A stretch of DNA of 56,498 bases from assembly GCA_002296225.1 (NCBI GenBank), contig DBHR01000060.1:4953-61450 (forward strand). Direction: 5' to 3'. The notes under the pieces are model-generated. The model saw only the letters and a list, made by a program, of their open reading frames with translations. It did no database searches and was not told the DNA's origin. Positions within the stretch are counted from its first letter, which is position 1; every line of letters starts with the position of its first letter. Made by a program: the position numbers and the translations under genes. This document shows, piece by piece, positions 1-7,533 of this stretch. The stretch comes from Acidobacteria bacterium UBA823 (GTDB taxonomy: Bacteria; Acidobacteriota; Vicinamibacteria; Vicinamibacterales; UBA823).

Positions 1-924
1 GCACTTGCATCCGCCCGCGTCGCACTGGATAGCGAGGTTGAGGCTCGCTTGCAGGCACTCGGCTACACCGCGAGCCGCATGAATCGTCAACCCCTCAACC
101 AGGTATACACCGAGGCTGACGACCCGAAGACGCAGCTTGCCGTGCACCTCGCATGGCGCGAGGTGCTTCGCCAACTCGCTACCGTGCTTGCAGCCCCTGA
201 GGGCAAGCAAGATGCTCTTCGGATTCTCATGGCACAGATTGAGCAACACCCGCGATTCGCACCTGCATATACCGCAACCGCGACTCTGTTGATCGATTTG
301 GGACGTTCGGCTGAAGCGGTCACCGTGTTGGATGCGGCGGTCGGCCTCAGCCTCGGCACTGATGCGGTTCTCGAGCGTCTCAGCCTCGCGTTGTTAAATG
401 CTGGGGAGCCCGAGCGCGCAGCTGGGATTCTCGAGACTCTCGTTGTCGTGGACGCACCGTGGGCGGACGACGTCAACCGACTCGGGGCTGCCTACGGCGC
501 GTTGGGCCGTGTCGATGCCGCGCGGGCTCAATTTCGGCGGGCCTTAGAAATCGAGCCAAATGCTGAAATTTGGAAAAACTTGGGGGTGATTGAACTGCAG
601 GATGGCAATACGACAGAAGCGATTCTCGCCCTTGAAGAGTCCACACGTGCGGACGCAGGGTATGCGCCGGGCTGGCGACTTCTCGGTGCGGCACTCAGGC
701 CGACCGACGTCGCCGGTGCACTCGTGGCCTGGCGCCGAGCAGTCGACCTTACCCCTGCCGACGTCGATGCCCTCCTTGACCTCACGGCTCTCATGGTCGA
801 ATCGGGCGCCCAGGAAGACGCGCGCCGCTACCTCGAACGCTACCTCGGAAATGCCCGCACCGACGAGACTTCGACCGCCTTACAGCAGGTAAGGCGACAA
901 CTCAGCACACTGGGAACACGCTGA
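1..924 (+). CDS. TPR-repeat protein, 5' truncated (probable C-terminus of a sulfatase-TPR fusion)
   Basis: The frame is open from the first base, so the gene starts outside the window; a TTG at 49 is only an internal codon. The visible 307 residues are mostly tandem tetratricopeptide helices: repeated patterns such as LGAAYGALGRVDAARAQFRR and LGVIELQDGNTTEAILAL are typical TPR A/B helices. The first residues contain EARLQALGY; this short motif followed by a DPK linker and TPRs is common at the join between the sulfatase domain and the TPR tail of acidobacterial and planctomycetal sulfatase-TPR proteins. The sulfatase assignment is therefore inference from the junction alone, because no catalytic residue is in the window. 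The TPR call is secure. No terminator was recognised downstream; an AT-rich leader follows. Confidence 0.8.
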   Translation, partial: ALASARVALDSEVEARLQALGYTASRMNRQPLNQVYTEADDPKTQLAVHLAWREVLRQLATVLAAPEGKQDALRILMAQIEQHPRFAPAYTATATLLIDLGRSAEAVTVLDAAVGLSLGTDAVLERLSLALLNAGEPERAAGILETLVVVDAPWADDVNRLGAAYGALGRVDAARAQFRRALEIEPNAEIWKNLGVIELQDGNTTEAILALEESTRADAGYAPGWRLLGAALRPTDVAGALVAWRRAVDLTPADVDALLDLTALMVESGAQEDARRYLERYLGNARTDETSTALQQVRRQLSTLGTR

Positions 925-1041
925 GCTGTATTGCTACTTTTCCCAGACGCCTTGGTTGGGTGAACGGGTGGTAATGGCTAGCATGGCTCCTACGAGCGAT
1001 CAATTAACGAATGTAGTGTGTTATTTGTTTAAGGTGTTTAT

Positions 1042-1054
1042 TATCAATAATTTA
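1042..1054 (+). promoter_or_regulatory. IHF-like binding site
   Basis: TATCAATAATTTA fits the IHF consensus WATCAANNNNTTR at every defined position. It lies about 170 bases upstream of the sigma-54-like promoter at 1225-1240, within the AT-rich leader. IHF commonly bends DNA between enhancer sites and sigma-54 promoters. AT-rich sequence raises the chance of a random match, so function is inference. Confidence 0.4.
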
Positions 1055-1224
1055 GCTAACATCTTAAATATCCATTTTTCTGAATTCAGTGTTTCGTAAT
1101 GCCTCAGAAACAATAGGGTTTTTAAGAGATCCAAAGAATTGAAGATAAGTCCTCTTTTTTGGTTAATCTGAACCTTGCAAGAAAAAAAATAGCATTTTTA
1201 GGCCTGTTTTTAAGTATCATGAGG

Positions 1225-1240
1225 TGGCTCGACTTTTGCA
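1225..1240 (+). promoter_or_regulatory. Sigma-54-type (-24/-12) promoter candidate
   Basis: TGGCTCGACTTTTGCA matches the sigma-54 consensus TGGCACG-N4-TTGCW with one mismatch (T for A in the -24 element). The key GG (1226-1227) and GC (1238-1239) are separated by the required 10 bases. Transcription would start near 1251, giving a leader of roughly 135 bases before the receptor start at 1388. The site would make expression of the receptor depend on an NtrC-type activator; no such activator is encoded in the window. Confidence 0.55.
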
Positions 1241-1387
1241 TATATAGCTGTTGCGGTATTGTCTATTTTCCTGCGTTAGCATGGAAACGAGACTTAACAC
1301 CGCGGGTTTTATGGAATGTGGATTCAAATCGGTTCTTTCGTTTCGTTCATTTCGTTCGGCGTTTGTTCTTTTGAGGAGGAAAACTGC

Positions 1388-4300
1388 ATGAAGAGAAAGT
1401 CGCTACTGCTCGTCGTTAGCGCGCTCCTGCTGTTTGGTGGAGCAACCGACGCGATGAGTCAGCAGTTTACGGGCTCGATGCGTGGCACCGTGTCTGACGC
1501 GCAGGGGGTTATCCCCGGCGTGACGGTGACACTGACCAACGAGGGCACGACCGTAGCCCGTGAAACGATCACCAACGCTGTTGGTGACTATGCGTTCCCC
1601 GCTGTGACTCCAGGGACCTACTCGGTCCGCACGTCGCTGCCCGGTTACAAAACCTACGAGCAGCGTGGAATCTCAGTCGGCTCCGCGACAGCCTTGACAA
1701 TCGACTTACTGCTGGAAGTTGGCACGGTCGAAGAAGAAATCACTGTCACGGCTGACGCCCCGCTCATCGAGACGTCCACCGCTTCGGTTGGCGACACGTT
1801 GGACCGGGAAATGCTAGAGACGCTGCCGGCCCCGGGCCGCAACGCCTTTTTGGTTGCAGTCACAATCCCGACGGTTAATCCGGTCGGCGACCCGCAGTTC
1901 AACCGCCAGCAGGACCAGTCGAACGCCTCGCGTATTTCGCTAGGTGGCGGCGCCATTCGTAACAACAACTACCTGCTGGACGGGGTCCCGATCACCGAGC
2001 TGAACAACCGCGCGGTTCTGAACCCGACGATCGAAGCACTGTCCGACGTCAAAGTTCAGATCCACACCTACGACGCTGAAATGGGTCGTACCGGTGGCGG
2101 TGTGTTCAACACGACCGGCCGAGTTGGCACCAACGAGTTCCACGGTAGCGGTTTCTACCAGACTCGTCCGGTGTGGGGACAGAGCATGAACTTCTTCACC
2201 GGCCTCGCTGGTGGAACGAAGGAGTCCAGTGGCCTAGCCGACGCCTACTACAAATTGTATGGCGGCGGCATGGGTGGTCCGATTTGGCAGAACCGGACCT
2301 TCTGGTGGTACGCGATGGAAGGCTATCGTTCCTTCACAACGCGGAACCAGACGCAGACCTGGCCAGGAACCAAGCAGCGGGTTGGTGACTTCTCCAATTC
2401 GTCCATCAATGGAGTTGATACTCGCATCTGGAACCCGTGGTGCCGTGGCCTAACCGCTGCGACCACGAAGTGCCCAGCAACTGGTTCAGGCTCGCTTGCT
2501 ACACCTGAGTTCACCGGTGCCATTATCCCGACGAGCCATCCGGCTCTGAGTGCACCAGCGAAAGCCATCACTGCTCTCTGGCCGACCGCTTCCGTTAGTG
2601 GTAAAGCCTACGATGGCACGATTGAAAATGGTGACACCAACGTGGCTGACACGTCGCGCACGATCGACCTGGCCGACATGTACACGTTCAAGGTGGAGCA
2701 CAAGTTCAGTGACAACTGGTCGCTCTCCGGGATGTATATCTACAACAAGACGGACGAACCGTCCTTCTCGTACATCCTCCCTGGCACCGCGAAAGACGAC
2801 TACTTCTCGTCTAGTGGTGCTTGGTATCTCGAGCGGCGGCCGCACGTGCTGGTGTTCAACAACACGAACATCCTGAACGACAGCACCGTGCTCACCATGC
2901 GCTACGGGTGGACTCGTTGGCTCGACGCCACAACGCCTGGCCTCTACGAGCCTGGCGCGGCTGGCCTGGGCTTCAGTTCCACTTACTCGAGTGCCCTTGA
3001 GTCTTCGCTCGGCCAGAAGATGATCCCGCAGATCAACTTCGCTGGCGACGTCGGCTATTTCGACGTTGGTAAGAGCGCCGGTTCGACCGGTCGTGTGTGG
3101 AAGGCCCCGTTCGCGATCAACGCAGCCGTCTCGAAGTTGGCTGGTAGCCACAGCTTCAAAGTGGGTGGCGACTTCCGCGAGATGGGCATCGCGACGCCGA
3201 CCCGGTCTCGTCAGGCTGGTAGCTTCAGCTTTGACGAACGGTTCACCTCGGATGGGTCAGGGGTTGGCGGCCACGAGTTCGCTAGCTTCCTCCTAGGTAC
3301 ACCACACTCTGGGTATGTGGATGCTAACCGTGGTCTCATGGACCTGTATGTTCGCTACTGGGCTGCATACGTCCAGGATGACTGGCGTGTGAATTCGCGC
3401 TTAACGGTGAACTTCGGCGTGCGTGTGGACCACGAAGACGGCATGCGGGAGAAGCAGAACCGCTTCACCTACCGTCTGAACCGGGATGTCGCAAGCCCGA
3501 TCAACAGCGTCCTGAACGCCAATGGCGTGACGGTTCAATCGGCCTTGGGTAGGGAAATCAAGGGCGGCCTCGAGTTTGCTGGTGTCGGCGGAGCGCCGGA
3601 ACAGCACTCGAACATGGAGGCTATGCGAGTGTCACCTCGACTCGGAATGACCTACTCCCTCGACGACCGCACGGTCCTACGAGGCGGTTATGGGTTGTTC
3701 TACGCGCCTTGGAACTTCTCGAACAGTAACCAAGGCCAGGTCGGGTTCACGCGAGCGACCTCGCTGTCCCAGTCCAATGCCAATAGTGAGCTTCCAATCA
3801 GGTCACTTACCAACCCGTTCCCGACAGGGATGCAGACGCCGGTGGGCTCTACGCTAGGCCTTCTGACTGGTATCGGTGGCAGCATCGCGTACGTGGACGA
3901 CACCCAGACCTCTGGGCAAGTTCATCAGTACTCGATCGACGTTCAGCGCGAGATCGGCAACAACATGGCGCTGACAGTCGGCTACACCGGTTCGACTGGA
4001 CGTGATATCGGCTATTGCGGATCGAACAGCTCCTGCAGACCCAATATCAACCAGATCCGACCGGCTGCTGCCAGGGCTGCCTACCCAGGCGCCGGTGGAT
4101 GGGATCCGGACAAGCTGCGTGAAAGCGTGGCCAATCCCTTCTACGGAGCCGCTGGCGCGGGTGAGTTCAAAGACCGTGCGACTATCTCGCGCGGACAGTT
4201 GATCAAGGACTTCCCGCAGTTCACGAATGTCGAACGGTTGCAGCAGAACTCGGGCGGCAAACGCCAGTACAACGCATTGGTGTTCAAGCTCGACAAGCGG

Positions 4301-5026
4301 ACCGGCGGCAGTGCTTGGGGTGGCCGTATGAGCTACACACTGAGCAGCACGAAGGACAATCAGTGGGGGCAGAGCAGTGGTTTTGCCACTCGAACGGCAA
4401 CGCCGCAGGACGCCTTCAACATGGACACTGGAGAATATGCCGCAAGCATCTTCGACTCCCCGCACCGGGTCATCCTGGCTCCGATCATCAGGATCCCAGG
4501 GCCGGGCGACGATATGGGCATTGCCAGCCTCATTTTCCAGGGCTGGACCATGTCCGCGGTTGTCGAGCTGGTTAGTGGTTCTCCGCTCAACGCCGTTGTC
4601 AGTGGTGGGATGTCTTCCACCAACTGCGGTGGCGCGTGCGGCCGGCAACGACCTAACAAGGTCGGAGCCGCCAGCACCTCTGGTTCTGACTCGGCCCGCG
4701 TGGCCTCGTCGGGGCAAGCGTCCGCTCGCTGGTTCAATGCCTCTGCCTTCTCCGATCCTGGCAAGGGTGTGATGGGGTCAGCGCCGCGCACGATCACAGA
4801 GGACCGTGGTCAGTTCCGGAAGAACATTGACATGGTCGTTGCGAAGGACACTGAAATCGGTGCGGGTGCCGTGGCTCAGGTACGATTCGAGCTCCTGAAT
4901 CTGACGAACACTCCAAAGTTCCGAGGAATCAACTCGAATGCGTTCAACTCCTCGAGCTTTGGCCGTATCACCGGGCAGTCTGGGTTCATGCGGATCTGGC
5001 AGATCAGCTTCCGTCTAACTTACTAG
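1388..5026 (+). CDS. TonB-dependent receptor, Oar-like, with carboxypeptidase-regulatory domain
   Basis: Outer-membrane receptor of 1212 residues, presumed to import a large or complex substrate using TonB energy. The ATG at 1388 follows GAGGAGGA by 7 bases and begins a signal peptide (MKRKSLLLVV..., likely cleaved before QQFTGS). Residues about 25-105 form a CarboxypepD_reg-like beta-sandwich (GTVSDAQGVIPGVTVTLTN, GDYAFPAVTPGTYSV). A plug domain follows (VTADAPLIET..., LPAPGRNAF), then a long beta-barrel rich in Asn, Ser, Gly and aromatic residues. The protein ends ISFRLTY, with the terminal aromatic residue expected for BAM-dependent barrels. Length is normal for Oar-like receptors. It stands alone between the AT-rich leader and a strong terminator, so it is probably monocistronic. 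The substrate cannot be told from sequence. Confidence 0.92.
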   Translation: MKRKSLLLVVSALLLFGGATDAMSQQFTGSMRGTVSDAQGVIPGVTVTLTNEGTTVARETITNAVGDYAFPAVTPGTYSVRTSLPGYKTYEQRGISVGSATALTIDLLLEVGTVEEEITVTADAPLIETSTASVGDTLDREMLETLPAPGRNAFLVAVTIPTVNPVGDPQFNRQQDQSNASRISLGGGAIRNNNYLLDGVPITELNNRAVLNPTIEALSDVKVQIHTYDAEMGRTGGGVFNTTGRVGTNEFHGSGFYQTRPVWGQSMNFFTGLAGGTKESSGLADAYYKLYGGGMGGPIWQNRTFWWYAMEGYRSFTTRNQTQTWPGTKQRVGDFSNSSINGVDTRIWNPWCRGLTAATTKCPATGSGSLATPEFTGAIIPTSHPALSAPAKAITALWPTASVSGKAYDGTIENGDTNVADTSRTIDLADMYTFKVEHKFSDNWSLSGMYIYNKTDEPSFSYILPGTAKDDYFSSSGAWYLERRPHVLVFNNTNILNDSTVLTMRYGWTRWLDATTPGLYEPGAAGLGFSSTYSSALESSLGQKMIPQINFAGDVGYFDVGKSAGSTGRVWKAPFAINAAVSKLAGSHSFKVGGDFREMGIATPTRSRQAGSFSFDERFTSDGSGVGGHEFASFLLGTPHSGYVDANRGLMDLYVRYWAAYVQDDWRVNSRLTVNFGVRVDHEDGMREKQNRFTYRLNRDVASPINSVLNANGVTVQSALGREIKGGLEFAGVGGAPEQHSNMEAMRVSPRLGMTYSLDDRTVLRGGYGLFYAPWNFSNSNQGQVGFTRATSLSQSNANSELPIRSLTNPFPTGMQTPVGSTLGLLTGIGGSIAYVDDTQTSGQVHQYSIDVQREIGNNMALTVGYTGSTGRDIGYCGSNSSCRPNINQIRPAAARAAYPGAGGWDPDKLRESVANPFYGAAGAGEFKDRATISRGQLIKDFPQFTNVERLQQNSGGKRQYNALVFKLDKRTGGSAWGGRMSYTLSSTKDNQWGQSSGFATRTATPQDAFNMDTGEYAASIFDSPHRVILAPIIRIPGPGDDMGIASLIFQGWTMSAVVELVSGSPLNAVVSGGMSSTNCGGACGRQRPNKVGAASTSGSDSARVASSGQASARWFNASAFSDPGKGVMGSAPRTITEDRGQFRKNIDMVVAKDTEIGAGAVAQVRFELLNLTNTPKFRGINSNAFNSSSFGRITGQSGFMRIWQISFRLTY

Positions 5027-5058
5027 GACGGTAGTCGAACTGCCCGACGAACAACTAA

Positions 5059-5088
5059 GGGGCGGCCTACGGGCCGCCCCTTTTTTTT
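5059..5088 (+). terminator. Rho-independent terminator of the receptor gene
   Basis: A perfect 9-bp GC stem, GGGGCGGCC (5059-5067) with GGCCGCCCC (5072-5080), closes a TACG loop and is followed by eight T residues (5081-5088). The loop with its closing pair is C(UACG)G, a classic extra-stable tetraloop. It lies 33 bases past the receptor stop codon. Confidence 0.93.
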
Positions 5089-5185
5089 GGTTTTTTCAGA
5101 CGTCTTTCCACTGGCAACAGGTGAAACAGCCCCTCTATGCGCTTGACAGCACAGTAGTTCTCGGCGATGGTGGGCTGGAGACGAA

Positions 5186-7501
5186 TTGTTGAAGAAAACG
5201 ATGAGAAGCACTTGGTCTGTGGCGGTCGTGACGACGGGGGGCCTCCTCGTAATCGGCATCCTCTCATTCTCCCAGGCGGTTCCTGCCGCGCAGCAGGTCC
5301 AGCAGCTCCTTAACCAACGTCAGGAGCTGGACCAAACCCTGTGGCAAGCTGAGGAACAGGCTCAGCACTACGAGCAGCGTATTGTCCGACTCTGGGACGA
5401 ACTGCTTCGCAGTAACGACAAATACGAGATTCTGAAACGATTTCCACTGGCTACCCTGGTACTCGGCGAGGCCGAGAGCCATGACTCACTGGCGCTTGGT
5501 ATCACGCGTGTCCGGTTCGGACCGGCCCACCGCGAACTGTCGTCCGCGGCGTGGAAAGCGCGCCTAGACGACTTCGCGGAGCAGGGTTACGTGATTGATC
5601 AGACCGAGTGGCACCATAGTCGCTTCGTGCCGGCCGAAGGCGCCCGGCCCGCGCAGTCTGAAGTGTCCGCCGTCATCCACGCCGCGCGCGAAGAGCCACC
5701 GCACCGCGTGATTCTCCAAGCGACCCTGGACATCACGTGGTCCCCGCGGGTCGATGCACAGGACCTCCCAATTCCTGACCAGATCGCGGTGTCCCACCTC
5801 GACGTGCTGGACCGGCGGGCAGCAGCAGCTTTCCAGAAGGTGTTCGAATTTGCGCGGACAGCGACCCGCTTTCCCTTGGAGCCGCTTATCGTTTACGACC
5901 TCAACGGGGATGGGCTATCAGAAATCATCCTGGGCGGCGCGAACTCAGTCCTCTGGAACCACGGGGCTGGCCAGTTCGAAGTGGCGCCGTTCCTTGACGA
6001 CACAGACCACGTCTTCGCCGATGCAGCCATCCTGGCGGACTTCACGAACGACGGCTATGTCGACTTCATCGGGGTCGACATCGCACGCTACCCTCTCTTA
6101 TTTGAAGGAAACGCTGAGGGGCGATTCACAACCACCGGACACCGGATTGTGGATGCCACATTCGAACAGCCCAAGTCGTTCACAGCCGGCGATGTCGATG
6201 GAGATGGCGACCTGGACCTCTTTATCGCCAACTACAAAAACGCATACGAGGGTGGCCAGATGCCGACTCCGTATTACGACGCCAATGATGGGCATCCCGC
6301 TTACTTACTCCGGAACGATGGCAACGGTAACTTCACTGACATGACGGAGGCAGCTGGGCTAACGGCCAAGCGCTTCCGTCGGACCTACAGCAGCTCACTG
6401 GTCGACCTCGATGACGACGCCGACCAAGACCTCCTCGTGGTCAGCGACTTCGCTGGCTTCGACATGTACTTGAACGATGGCCGTGGCCGGTTTACCGATG
6501 TCAGCGATCAGTTCGGGGAACATCGGCATCTATTTGGCATGTCGCACACGTTTGGCGATTATGACCTCGATGGGGCGATGGATTTTTACGTCATCGGGAT
6601 GAGTTCAACGACCGCGCGGCGCCTAGAAAACCTCGGCATCGGACCCTCGGATAAGCCCGAACATAACGCGCGGCGTGCCGCCATGGGCTACGGGAATCGC
6701 ATGTTTCTCCGCCGCGGCGATGGCTACGAACTCGCGCCGTTCAACGACCAGGTGGCCCGCAGTGGGTGGTCCTGGGGAACCTCAACCTTCGATTTTGATA
6801 ACGACGGCGACCGGGACATTTTCGTTGCCAACGGTCACCTGAGCGGCAATAGCACCGCAGATTACTGTACAACCTTCTGGCGCCACGATATTTACACCGA
6901 TGACTCGCAGGACAACGCCGCGCGCGAAAACATGTTTCAGTTCGTGATGTCGCCGTTACAGGAAACCGATATCTCGTGGAATGGGTATGAGCATAAGGTG
7001 CTCTGGATGAACGAGGGGGGCGGTGCATTTACAAATGTCGCCTACCTCTTTGGGGTTGCGTTTGAGTACGACGGCCGTGCCGTGGTCACCGAAGACTTGG
7101 ACGCCGACGGGAACGTCGACTTATTGGTCGTCGAATATAAGTCTGGCGGGGGAGCGGGTGATAACAACGATTATCGACTCCACGTCTACCAGAATCGTCT
7201 GGCTGAGACCGGCAACTGGATTGGGGTCCACTTGCGGGATGTCGGTAACGGCTTCTCAACGGTCGGCGCGACGGTCACGCTCGAGAGTAGCGCGGGGTTA
7301 CAGGTGGGGCGCATCGTGACTGGCGATTCCTACTCCGCCCAACACGCGGCGACTGTTCACTTCGGTCTCGGCCAGCTGACCGCGGTTGAGGCCATTAACG
7401 TGCAGTGGGCCAACGGGGCACAGCGCCGGATCGAGCGGCCAGTTATTAACCAATACATCACTGTAACACCCGAGTCATCGCCAGGAATCGGGTTCGAGTG
7501 A
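5186..7501 (+). CDS. Secreted FG-GAP/VCBS repeat protein with C-terminal ASPIC/UnbV domain (CRTAC1 family), copy 1
   Basis: Exported protein of about 771 residues. An N-terminal hydrophobic signal is followed by a region of about 190 residues without a recognised domain. Then come FG-GAP/VCBS-type beta-propeller repeats carrying calcium-binding loops (DLNGDG, DVDGDGDLD, DYDLDGAMD, DFDNDGDRD, DLDADGNVD), and a C-terminal ASPIC/UnbV domain (NWIGVHLRD... VHFGLG... VQWANG...). The start is uncertain: GGAG at 5177-5180 serves TTG at 5186 or 5189, while ATG at 5201 has a weaker site but still leaves a good signal peptide. It overlaps the next, paralogous gene region by 4 bases if that gene uses GTG 7498, and the two are surely co-transcribed. 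Family members are widespread in Acidobacteriota, usually beside TonB receptors; their molecular role is not established. Confidence 0.85.
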   Translation: MLKKTMRSTWSVAVVTTGGLLVIGILSFSQAVPAAQQVQQLLNQRQELDQTLWQAEEQAQHYEQRIVRLWDELLRSNDKYEILKRFPLATLVLGEAESHDSLALGITRVRFGPAHRELSSAAWKARLDDFAEQGYVIDQTEWHHSRFVPAEGARPAQSEVSAVIHAAREEPPHRVILQATLDITWSPRVDAQDLPIPDQIAVSHLDVLDRRAAAAFQKVFEFARTATRFPLEPLIVYDLNGDGLSEIILGGANSVLWNHGAGQFEVAPFLDDTDHVFADAAILADFTNDGYVDFIGVDIARYPLLFEGNAEGRFTTTGHRIVDATFEQPKSFTAGDVDGDGDLDLFIANYKNAYEGGQMPTPYYDANDGHPAYLLRNDGNGNFTDMTEAAGLTAKRFRRTYSSSLVDLDDDADQDLLVVSDFAGFDMYLNDGRGRFTDVSDQFGEHRHLFGMSHTFGDYDLDGAMDFYVIGMSSTTARRLENLGIGPSDKPEHNARRAAMGYGNRMFLRRGDGYELAPFNDQVARSGWSWGTSTFDFDNDGDRDIFVANGHLSGNSTADYCTTFWRHDIYTDDSQDNAARENMFQFVMSPLQETDISWNGYEHKVLWMNEGGGAFTNVAYLFGVAFEYDGRAVVTEDLDADGNVDLLVVEYKSGGGAGDNNDYRLHVYQNRLAETGNWIGVHLRDVGNGFSTVGATVTLESSAGLQVGRIVTGDSYSAQHAATVHFGLGQLTAVEAINVQWANGAQRRIERPVINQYITVTPESSPGIGFE

Positions 7502-7533
7502 AGAGAGTCACGATTGTCTGTGAGGAAGGTGTC

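Larger units (their letters stand above)
925..1387. other. AT-rich intergenic leader upstream of the receptor gene
   Basis: There is no convincing gene here. The stretch from about 1000 to 1300 is clearly richer in A and T than the coding sequence on either side, with many runs of A and T. It contains the IHF-like site and the sigma-54-like promoter listed separately, and ends with a strong ribosome binding site, GAGGAGGA at 1373-1380. The receptor frame stays open upstream to 1316, but those 24 residues lack coding character and precede the good ribosome binding site, so they are treated as untranslated. Confidence 0.7.

Noticed and set aside
1159..1374. Open frame of about 71 codons in the AT-rich leader
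   Set aside because: Low-complexity and AT-rich, no ribosome site, and it spans the sigma-54-like promoter; treated as chance.
2486..4717. Long antisense open frames within the receptor gene, up to 287 codons
   Set aside because: They are antisense to a clear protein, contain no recognised motif and reflect GC-rich codon use.
5143..5171. TTGACA at 5143 as a promoter for the first ASPIC/UnbV gene
   Set aside because: No acceptable -10 at 16-18 bases; the best is GATGGT.
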